A DNA stretch of 64,000 nt. Source: Athripsodes cinereus (taxonomy: Eukaryota; Arthropoda; Insecta; Trichoptera; Leptoceridae). A program made the position numbers and the translations under genes. The notes below the pieces were generated by a model that searched no databases, was not told the DNA's origin, and was given only the letters and a program-made list of their open reading frames with translations. The stretch is from the NCBI GenBank assembly GCA_947579605.1, contig OX388318.1:3906001-3970000 (forward strand), read 5' to 3'. Of the stretch, positions 1 through 10,100 are shown one piece after another (position 1 is the first letter of the stretch; each line of letters opens with the position of its first letter).

Positions 1-187
1 TAATGGTCTAGCTGGAGAAGTTGATATCTTTATCGTGTCGTATGCAGAATTTATAAGAAAAATCGAGGATATCGTTTACGGTTTTATTCTGGGAACGCAT
101 TGGCCTTCAGCTGTAATGATCCTCGTATGAATCGTCTTTTTGTCAGTAATAATTATAATATTGCAATATTAAAAAGAAAAAACTTAC

Positions 188-261
188 TCAAATCCATAAG
201 AGTCGCATAGTGTTAGCCACGCGAATAAAAATATCCCACAAATTACAATAAAGTTTTTCAT
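188..261 (-). CDS. possible first exon of a small secreted protein
   Basis: On the minus strand an ATG at 261-259 opens a 74-nt stretch encoding 24 residues with a hydrophobic core (FIVICGIFLFAWLTL) followed by C-D-S-Y-G-F, which resembles a signal peptide. It ends at a good donor (GA|GTAAGT at 188/187). Without splicing the frame stops two codons later (GAG TAA). An intron would place the next exon to the left. Acceptors near 126 or 110 give only short frames that stop soon, so the rest may be a very short peptide or may lie outside the window. I do not recognise the product. A chance hydrophobic ORF in AT-rich DNA is a real alternative. Confidence 0.25.
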
Positions 262-1154
262 TTTTTCTTGTATACTAATCCCCCAGCTAGATCTTTATTT
301 AATATTCCAAATATTATTAAAAGAAAAAGCCTCAAAGCAACCGCACCCGAACGCAGTCAACACGGAACAATATTCGATGTCGAATGATAAAACTGAAAGA
401 ACCGGTAACGGTGCGTAATGTGTGCGCGAATCGAACATCGAAGTGATGAAGTCAGGAAAGCACAACCATTTTTTATTCAATAAACTAATCTGGTGAAATT
501 TTTCTTTTAACTCATGAATTTATATGTATATTATATCATGTACGTACCAAAGTGTAATATCACTAATTATTTAATTATCACGTTACCAATTATACAGAAA
601 CTAATAATACCGAATAATTTTATTTTAATGTCTCTACTGTAGAAGCTTTTGGAGTAAAAAATGGATCCTAATTTAGATATGTTCGTAAATAGTAAATACC
701 TACATCAAATAGTTTGAATTGCATTAAAAGCTATCAGTCGATTATAAGTTATCGTTAATACTCTTTGTTAAATGTCTCAACTGTCTGAAAAATATTAACT
801 CGAAATTTAAGATTCTTTATTACAAAAATTATATACGAACGAAAATTATTCATTTCTTTACCGATATATCAAGTGTGAAATTTTAAAAATTTGCATTAAT
901 TAACTGGAAATCGAACATGTGGTTTGTAGTGTGTGTACGTGTACCACTGTCGCAGAGATTAATTTAGACATTTCAAGATTTCACAGACGCGCGCGCGAGC
1001 ATAGGTAAATCTTTTTTCCAATAAAACTAAGATTTATTCACAAAACCTATAATAGTTTTATATCCAACATTTATTTTATGTATTGTGGGCCATAGTTTAC
1101 CGACACCTGCCTCGCTAAAGAGAGAGATAACTATACTACACAATGATAATATAA
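262..1154. other. intergenic stretch without identified gene
   Basis: AT-rich DNA with no coding exon I can support. The short minus-strand ORF at 295-480 has no recognisable domain. A GC-dinucleotide run (gcgcgcgcga near 989) is the only compositional oddity. Confidence 0.5.
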
Positions 1155-2277
1155 GAGCCTGTCCGCACTGCGATTTTTAATCGCGCGAATTTTTTTCCGC
1201 AATTCTGTAACACATTGAATCTTATGGGAGTGTCCGCACTTGCAATTAAAAAATCACGCGGAAAAAAATTCTGTGATCTGATGCAAATTCGGTGCGAATA
1301 ATTTCCGCGCGAATATTTTGCATAGTATGGAGTAGGTATGGCTATGCCCGCACTGCGAATAAAAATCGCAAATTTTGCTCAGTCGTGCGCCGGCACTCAT
1401 AGTGAGACGTGTTGTGTTTCGTCTCCCGGTTGGGCCATAGAAAATGAGGACGACATTGAAATTGAAAAATTAATGACAATAAACACATGAGACCTCCCGT
1501 GTGGAATAAGTTTGATCAAAATACTTCACTTATTTTAGAGGCATTAACTATGTAGCAATTTCTAGACATTTTTAAAAATATATTTTAACTTGAATTTCCA
1601 TGCTTATTTGTTGCATGAAATTCATGTAAAAAATAAACAGAAATTCAAGCTATTTTTTTTTAAATGACAAAAAAACTTCGATAGAACATTGAATTGAACA
1701 TCGGTGAGATTGTGGGACGAAATATGTGAAGATTTATATTGAGAACAAATTCTTTATTAATTTTTAATTATAATAATAAATATATTTATTTCCAAAGTAC
1801 ACAATACAATTATTTTCAATGAACGATAAAAAAAAACAATCATAATAATATTCTACCTCCCTAGTAGAGATATCTCGTGTATTGGGAGGGAGTATACCTA
1901 CACCAATTAAAATACACTAATTAATTATTATATTATACTTTTATAATTAATTGTTAATTTTTCTTGGTCTGTGTGTAGGTGTAGGGTAGATGTTTATTTA
2001 TATTTTTTCATATTGTCATGAAATTGACCCTTTCGATGAATGATAATAATCTGCAAAATACTGTCATCTTTTGATACGTCTGTTATGCCGTCGAAGTATC
2101 AATTGAAATTTTTCTGGTGTCCATATGTTAGACGTTCGTCTCAGCCGGGAACTGCATAGAAATGAAAATAATCGCGCGATTTTTATTCGCAGTGTGAACA
2201 GGGTGAAATTTGATCACGGAATTTAATTCGCGCGAATTTTATTCGCGCGGAGAAAAATCGCAGTGCGGACAAGGCCC
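1155..2277. mobile_element. PIF/Harbinger-like non-autonomous DNA transposon
   Basis: The two ends are inverted copies: GAGCCTGTCCGCACTGCGAT on the left and, read in reverse complement from the right, GGGCCTTGTCCGCACTGCGA. Both continue into A/T tracts mixed with CGCGCGAAT motifs. The flanks are TAA on the left and AAA on the right, compatible with a decayed 3-bp Harbinger target duplication. The interior has no intact transposase. A further cluster of the same motifs at 1320-1380 suggests internal rearrangement. The GGGCCTTGTCCGCACTGCG terminus resembles that of Harbinger-type elements known from other animals; that assignment is inference. Confidence 0.65.
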
Positions 2278-2439
2278 AAAGCTTATAAACTTTTTGGGAA
2301 TAAGGGGATTCCCATTTTGATGCTGCTGTTTCTGTGGGCGTTAGTATTGGTAAATCCAGTTCTTTCTCAGGAATCGGTACTTGAGACATCGTTCTTCAAA
2401 ACAATTCGTTCTTAACATTCGTTCTCGTTCGTGGAATTT

Positions 2440-2860
2440 GTCACGCGATTTTCACCTTAGTCTCTTTGAAAATAAAGTATTTTAAAGGCCTTTTTCCCAA
2501 AAGACGACACGAAGATTTAAATCTTTGAATCATGTTTGTTACATTTGACACGCGATATAAAACCTTAATTCCTTTGAAAATAGAATACTCCAATGGCGTT
2601 TTTTCCAAAATAATAACACGTAGATTTAAATCCAAGAATCTCGTTCTCAACGTTTGACACGCAATATGAAACCTTAGTATCTTTGAAAATAGAGTATCTT
2701 AAGGTTTTTTTTTCCAAAAAAAAACACACACGAAGATTTAAATCTCGTTCGTGTTTATTTGCCACGTGATGTTAAACCTTAGTTTCTTTGAAAATATAGT
2801 ACTTTAATGTAATTTTTCCCAAAAGAACGAAAAAGACCGAACAGATTTGGCATTGAGGAT
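2440..2860. repeat. diverged tandem repeat, about 107-bp unit, four copies
   Basis: Copies begin at 2440, 2547, 2656 and 2761 (spacing 107, 109, 105). Each starts with a form of GACACGCGATAT, then AAACCTTAG, TCTTTGAAAATA and a T-run with TTTTTCC, then ACACGAAGATTTAAATC. The fourth copy is incomplete. Short ORFs here (2441-2765, minus) are by-products of the repeat, not genes. Confidence 0.85.
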
Positions 2861-3177
2861 TTAGTTCTTCGAGTTAAGTTGAAGAACGAATACATAAGAA
2901 CGAATATTCAGATTCTGAACAATACTAGTGGGCGTGAGATTAATTTTAGTCTATGGACATTAACCGCAAAGATGATAATTTTACTACATTTACATAATAT
3001 TGTGATAATATTCAATTAATTGTAACTATTTTTAGCAGAGGAATAATAACATTGACAGTGTTTTTCTACCGTTATGTCTTTAAATCACTTCAGTAGTTAG
3101 TAGTATCGTAGATAAATGCATAATAAATATATATCTACTTATCTAATCTTTATATTGATAACGATGATAAGGATAAG

Positions 3178-3346
3178 AACATAACATAACATAACATAAC
3201 ATACATAGACAATTCACACAGATCGAGCTAGTCCCAAACAAAGATATGAATCTTGTATTATGGGTACTAACGCGACGATACACACATATACAATGCACTA
3301 CACACATAAACATGTAACACCCAGACCCGGGACAATTTGAAAAATT
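3178..3346 (-). mobile_element. SINE, truncated, lacking its tRNA head
   Basis: This matches the body and 3' end of the complete SINE at 15092-15347 (shared GACAATTCACACAGATCGAG, then the TTGTATTATGGGTACTAACG block and TGTAACACCCAGACC). Here the tRNA-like region is missing. The element is minus-oriented, and its 3' tail is the pentamer run ATAAC x4 at about 3178-3203. Confidence 0.8.
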
Positions 3347-4987
3347 TGAGTTTTTATAAAGAACAATTATAATTATAGAGTAATGCATTCAAATTAAATA
3401 CAATCAATATACAGAGGGCAAATTTATCGCAAAGGCGCGATCACTTCCAAATAACCTTATTTATTTTATTTTTCACTGCATAATGATGATAAACAAAGAA
3501 ACATATCCATGTATCACAATATGGACACACCCATGTTATAAAAAAACATATAATAAGCAATTATTTTTCATTCAGCATAACATAGTTATTTAAACATCCA
3601 CACTCAAAATCACTGAATACTTGTTATTCCTACTGTAATGTCTGGCTAAGTGGCATGTTACTCATAAATACAGGTTATTGATGATTTCACTTAATGTCTA
3701 GCTAAAATTATTTCCAGTTATTAATGGTTTTTGGCGCATTCTGATTATTCATAGATAGGGTGTCTTATCGTCCCGGGTTCTGCGGGACCATTCTGAAATT
3801 GCAATCGTCGTTCCGAATCCGCATGCTAATGATTAATAAAAAGTCCCAGAAAATGGCTAAATTGTCCGGCATTCGCCATTTTGCAAATCTGGCGAGGCTA
3901 GGAAATTTGATATGTCGGGTATTCTCTCAAATTCTTAAGCCCAATATAACAATATGTGCCGTCAGTGTAACGCTTATTCTGAGGTAACCCTTTAATTGGT
4001 TTACATTCAATAATCATCAATATTTTACAACTATTTAGGACCAAAATAAGAAACAGTTTACGTAGGTACCAGCCCTTACATCTAGATATAATTATCAATT
4101 TAATTTTGATAAAAAAAAATACTTATCCATAGAGGTTATTACATCTCACTGAGGGTCACTAGCTGTATGTGTCTCTTACATTTTAGTGTTAACTACTTAT
4201 GATATATTGATTTTTACTTGATGTAAAAGCAAATCTAATCAAATCAAATGCTGGGCACATTGAAATACTAGGCCTTCATATTATAAATTAATGGGTTCAT
4301 GGATTTTTGGTGTTATTAATCATCATGTCATGTGTTAAATGTGCATTTTTTGTGAGTATGGTGTTGGAATCAGTTTCATCTCATACACAATTTCTTTCAG
4401 TCAACCTCAAATTATAATAAATATGTACAGTGCAGACACAACCAATATAATTATGAAAGCTAAAAATTTGAATGCTGTCTCTGAATCTTCCAATCTACAG
4501 TAGGTATACTTAGTTCTGTTGTACCGAAAAAAAATGTTTATGGGTTAGGTAAGTCTATTTTTTACAGAATATTTTCTACGTAATGAGGGTGAAAATTAGA
4601 AAACTGCAATACCTACTTTGGTTACATAGCGAAAGGGGAAAAGTAACAACTTCTGCAAATAGCAAGTATGGAAAAAATACAAAGAAGAGAACGAATAATT
4701 TCTTGAAGGAAGAATTTCTCGGCTCCATAATTTGAGACAGTTGTTCAAAAATAAAATACCTCATCACTGTTTTGGACCCTAGTTATCAATTTGAACATAG
4801 CCCTGATGATCTCCAATCATCTCAGAGAAGTTGGCACCTACTTAGAAAAGAGAAAAATATAATAATGAGGGTGGTATAGTAATTGAAAGACAAATAATAT
4901 GTATGAAAATAATATTTACTTTATTTATATATTATAAAAATTGTACAATATAAATACAAAAACATCTGATGCATGCCAACACGTACC
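3347..4987. other. intergenic, with a retroelement 3'-end fragment
   Basis: About 3410-3470 carries an ACAGAGGGCAAATTTATCGC block. Related blocks lie at 20525, 32820 and 35765, and in reverse at 44690, so it is a dispersed element's terminal region. The remainder is AT-rich with no exon I can support. Confidence 0.5.
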
Positions 4988-5037
4988 TAAATATACCTGC
5001 TTGGTGATATGCGAATATCACCAAGCAGGTATATTTA
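4988..5037. repeat. perfect palindrome, 23-bp arms, 4-nt loop
   Basis: The left arm 4988-5010 and right arm 5015-5037 are exact reverse complements around the loop GCGA. Each arm contains CCTGCTTGGTGATAT or its complement. Confidence 0.9.
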
Positions 5038-5173
5038 CATACATCACATAAATGGTCATTGCCTTTTACAGAAAATCATACATTACATAAGAAAATTCAA
5101 ATCACATATTTCTCATTCAATCAAAGCATTTACCCATGAACAACAGAAACAATAACATTATTATAATTGTATT

Positions 5174-5370
5174 AAAATAGATTTAAAATAAAACACTGTA
5201 TTACTTTCACTATGAATAATATTTGACTCAGAGGCCTTTCGGGTAGACACTCACATCATCAGTGAGTTCCTAATAAAAACTCACTGATGATGGGTGTCTA
5301 CCCGAAAGGCCTCTGAGTCAAATATTATTCATAGTGAAAGTAATACAGTGTTTTATTTTAAATCTATTTT
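5174..5370. mobile_element. foldback element (hairpin family, copy 1)
   Basis: This is a near-perfect inverted repeat with arms of about 95 bp. It opens with AAAATAGATTTAAAATAAAA and closes with the reverse complement. The arms include CTCAGAGGCCTTTCGGGTAG, and the apex carries CATCATCAGTGAG. Immediately right of it is AAAATGAACTTTCACAAAG, a flank also seen beside the hairpin at 50477. Related copies are at 45315 and 56451. No coding capacity. Confidence 0.85.
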
Positions 5371-6000
5371 CATTCTATTAAAATGAACTTTCACAAAGTT
5401 ATTCCAAGTACTATACAAACATTATTTATTTATTCACTTTATTCCTTTTATACATCATCGACTTCACAAATTAAATCAACAAATCAATCTACAGATATTG
5501 ATTACTTGATTACAATTCTCGAGATCTTCTGCCCCCCCCCCCCCCGAGGTACACTCATTGCTTTCTAGATTTATGTAACTATATATAACCTTTCACACAT
5601 AAACTTACATTGCTTCATCCTAACCGATACAGTGGTAAAATATTAAAGATAATTTTCAGAATATTTTATTGCACGCTTTATTTTATTTGGCAATTTTTAC
5701 ACTAATTGAGAATGAAATTAATATAATACAAGAGAAATACAGAATTGTGTAATCAATATAATTGACAATTTCGATTCGTAAGATGTTTATAATGTTGGGC
5801 AAATACTTTTTTTTATTTAGTTGCTCATTTCAGACAATATATTTGTTTTCTCTGGGATCGCATGGAGCCAAATCTGTGATGATCCTAGTAAAGTATTATT
5901 TGTTTTCAATAATAGCAATAATAATATCTCTCCAATAGATATTGTGACAATATGAATTAGTCAGCTCCACAGATCCAACTCATTCTAGTTAATAGGTACT
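5371..6000. other. intergenic, poly-C run
   Basis: AT-rich sequence with a 14-nt C run at 5532-5545. The small plus-strand ORF 5383-5568 reads through that run and looks fortuitous. No gene seen. Confidence 0.5.
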
Positions 6001-6384
6001 ACATAGTGATGTAACGAATGCGTGATTTTGGGTATTCGCGAATGCGAATATTTATTGCCGACATTCGCGAATGCGAATATTGGCTTGCTTAAATTTCTAC
6101 AATTGCTCAATTGCATTAGAATATCTACCCGCCTCCCCCCCATCATAGAATTTTCAAAATTGTATAAAAATTTAAAATATTTCAAAACCCTTCGGTTTTC
6201 TTAAGGAATATTTTCTTGCAGTACCTTTTTCTACATTGTACCGGGTAAGTATCTGGTACTTTTACCGAATATCCGATACTTTATCACCAAAAAAATATTC
6301 GCAAAACATTCGCATATTTTTTTTGATATACGAATGTGAGTACTTTGAAATCTGCAAATATTCACGAATATTCTTTACATCACT
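6001..6384. mobile_element. hAT-type MITE (AGTGATGTAACG ends), copy 1
   Basis: The ends are inverted (AGTGATGTAACGAAT on the left, TTTACATCACT on the right). The exact 10-bp direct repeat AATAGGTACT lies at 5991-6000 and 6385-6394, consistent with the 8-bp duplication of hAT transposons. Inside are two copies of ATTCGCGAATGCGAATAT and an internal cassette shared with other MITEs here. The copy at 8220 is in inverse orientation. Confidence 0.8.
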
Positions 6385-6594
6385 AATAGGTACTTGGTAA
6401 GTAAATATATGAAAAAAATCCGTTTATACATCTACCACAAGTTGAGTAGTCAATGAACTCTTTATGTAAAAACATACCAGTCCTTCTATCTGTGTCATAA
6501 AAAATAAATTCAGGATGACTGTCATGGCTCATCCACATTTGGGCAAAATACCATACCATATAGTAAAGTTCTGGAAATGTGAACTAGTTTTAAC

Positions 6595-7029
6595 AATGGG
6601 CCACTTGCAGTCATGGGGGATTTTAATAACAATGATCGAATAAAGTAAATTTGATGTCGGAAAACACAAATATGTCAGTTAAAAATTTTTGAAATAGGTA
6701 TCTAAATTATGGAGAGTTTCAAAAAATAAAATCCAAAATTTTTGACTTTTGGCAAAACACTCTGTGTTTTGATGTCAAAACAAAATAGCTTTTGACAGCT
6801 GATGACGTCACGGAGTCCCATGTGTGTATGAGATTATAATCTGTGGCGCGAAAGTTATTATGATTCAAGGGACTCCGTGATGTCACATTGTTTTTGATCA
6901 CTCTGAGAAAACCCAATTAATAAAAGCTAATATCTAAGAAAATAGCACAAGAAAAATAAATTGTAGTTGTGTTTCTTTCATACTAATTTACAATTTTATG
7001 TAATAAAAAAAATCTGCAATTGGCCCATT
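6595..7029. mobile_element. MITE with AATGGGCCAMTTGCAG inverted ends
   Basis: AATGGGCCACTTGCAG at 6595-6610 and its near-exact complement at 7014-7029 (one mismatch) bound a 435-bp AT-rich segment. Inside is a second inverted pair around GACGTCACGGAGTCCC and GGGACTCCGTGATGTC (about 6803 and 6868). I see no clear target-site duplication and do not assign a superfamily. It ends about 100 bp downstream of the Rab23 stop codon. Confidence 0.7.
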
Positions 7030-7131
7030 AAATTTTTACTGTCAGGTGGACAGATTTTCTTCACAAATCAAACCGAGTTTATAAAATAAATAATAATATA
7101 AGATGATTAAGTGTGTTGACTGTTATTGATT

Positions 7132-10100
7132 TTATAAGATTCTGCAAGCGTTCCTCAACATGTTCTTCTTCTTGGTGGTGCGATGTTTCCCTGGTCGTAA
7201 TACAATAGTTCCATTTGTTGGATGAGATAGGTGACTAGGACTAAATGCACCTGAAACAAACATAAAAATTTATTATAATAAAATCTTGATTTAAAAGTTA
7301 GAATATATTAGTTAGAATATTACAATAAGGCAGTGATATGTTATACCTAGATTTGCAATATCAATCTCAAACATGTACCATCAATAAAATCTCTTTGCGG
7401 TCCTTGGTGCCGCAATTTTTAGTTTGAAAAAAAGCGACACACATATAAATTGTTTGTAGATAACAAGAGATAGACAATATGAGAATGGGTATTATAACAG
7501 ACGACAAAGGCCGGTAGAAAGAGATGAATATATACAAAAGAAAAGAGATGAATATATATTACTCAGGTATTGTACCTCGAAGGGTGGGTACACATTTTTA
7601 GAGAATATTTGTATGACATTGCGAATCTAGTTGTAACATATCACTGCAATAAGGTGACACAGTTACCCTATAGTGCTGAAACTACAATGTACTATACATT
7701 TGACCATTCCCTGAGGGAGGGAGGGGGGATATAAAGTTCTAATATACTATAAATTTCATTTAATTTACTACAAATTTTACCATTCTCTTAGGGAGGAAGG
7801 GGGGGATCTAAAGTTCTAATAAGAAGCTGTAATTCAAATAAAGTAAATAAACGAGCAATAGGAAACTCAAAAATTATATAAATTAAGAACATTATCGTAT
7901 TTATTTATTATTTGTTTTATCTACAATATTGTTTACATTGTACTTCATGCTGTACTTGTGCCAAATATTTATATCGACCAAACACTGATAAGGATTCCGG
8001 GAAATCAAAAATGTAGTAAAAGAGATAAGAATATTAGACATGTAGTAACAACCACATGTAGACACTGGGTAAACAGATTAGATAGTAAAAATATCACTGA
8101 TTGATGATAATCACAGATTAAAGGCTTGTCTTAGCCGTGTTATATAATTTGTTCAGTCAACCGAAATGAATTAGACCACAGGTAAAAATTACTTAATTAA
8201 TATTTTATACAAATATATACTAGTGATGTAACAAATATTTGTATTTACATTAGCAGAATAGTAGATTTCAAAGTATTCGTATTCCACAAAAAATATGCAA
8301 ATGTTTTGCGAATATTATTTTAGTAATAAAGTATTGAATATTCGGTAAAAGTACCGGAAACTTACCCGGTACATTGTAGATAAAGGAACTGCAAGAAAAT
8401 ATTCTTTAAGAAAACCAAGGAGTTTTGAAATATTTCAAATTCTTATCCCATTGTGAAAATTCGGCGACGGGGGGGTAGAATTTTTAATATTTGAGCAATT
8501 GTAGAAATTTAAGCAAGTCAATATTCGCTATTCAAATATTTTCATTAGCACACATCATCCAAAATCACACATTCGTTACATCACTAATATATAAGTATAA
8601 GACAACATTCATCTATCTATGTATAGCATCAGAAATAGGATTGCCAGTAGGAATATTTTATTTGTGGCATTAAAAGATATTCTTAAAAATTCTGATGGCA
8701 TCAAATTTTGTCACTTGAGTTAGTGGCGTGTGCGGTTTCATAAATAATTTGTATTAGATAATTCATCCCAATTCTGCAGGGCTACTATTGACACAATCTT
8801 CATACGATCTTAATCGAGTCTTGATCATACGACGCACAATGGGATTATGGTCAAAAACACCGCGCTACCGATCGTTCGGTGCGATCGTAATGCTCGTATT
8901 TTTGGCCAATAGTCACTTCGCGCGTCGTATGTTTAAGATTAAGATCGTGTTTAGATTTTGTCAAGAGTAACCCTGCTGTAGCATAGAGTTGTTGAGCAAA
9001 ACAGTTAATTACAATAGCAGTATTTGATTATTTGACTGACCTTGTCTCACCAAACTTCCCAACTTAACTGAAAATTGAATTGATCTAAAGGGTAACTATG
9101 TTTAATTTACTGCAAAGATAGGTTCACATGGGCACAGTGAGGACGACCTGCATGTTTATAACATACAATGAGATCGCTGGTTACACTACTTGTGGTAGAT
9201 GGTATGTAGATAGTATGGATAGATAAATTTAATGGTTCTTTACATCTTTAACTTACTTATGGCTATATGTCTTCTTGGTTCCAATATATCGGCTTCCTCA
9301 TCCTGCTTATGCAGCTCCTGAAGACACCTCGCTGCCAAGTGTCTGAACACAGCACCCACATTTACATCCTCCTTTACCGAGGCACGCATCAGACGACAGC
9401 CAAGGGAGCGGGCCAGAAGCTCAGCTTCATCACTAAAAAATAATAAAGCACTCAATAACAATGATAATTATGATTAAAGACTCAAAGGAATCTCAAAGGA
9501 ATAATAAATTGTTCAATAGCCAGCAAGATCCTGCATGTTGTAGAAAAAAGCATTTGACCTAATAGACTGGTAAGGCAAAATTATTTTTCTCAGAAACTAT
9601 GTTCCATAATTACTAATAATATTATTATACTCTTTCACTCCATAACATTAAGATGACAATGGTGTCTTTTCTACTCGTACTTAAGTATCACACATTCTGT
9701 ATATCTGACAAAGCAATAAAAGAACCTTTACAATAAAAAAAACTATACTTGGGATTGAATCCTTTTACCAGAATGTGTACAAGACACAAATGATTGATTT
9801 TAAAACATAAAACCACTTCTGCCAAAATTGTGGTTTGACGCCCTTGTCCTGAGCACAGTCGATATGTTTTTGTCTTTGCAATAAATATAACCAGTACCCT
9901 AGTACCAGATCCAACAGAAGAACTGCTTGAATTTATACTTCCCAGGAAAATATGGTGTACAATAAATCGTATAAGATGTGATGTAGGCTGTACAGCTTCC
10001 AACTTATATCAATGGGGATGGATTGATTCACTGGCGTGCATATGTGGAATGACACAAACTATTGACCATCTGATAAACGAGTGTCTTAAGTAGCATTCAC

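Noticed and set aside
2400..2860. CRISPR-like array
   Set aside because: The units are contiguous diverged tandem repeats without spacers, in a eukaryotic context.
9688..10002. 104-residue minus-strand ORF
   Set aside because: Overlaps a plus-strand LINE C-terminal fragment with a clear Cys/His finger and shows no motif of its own.
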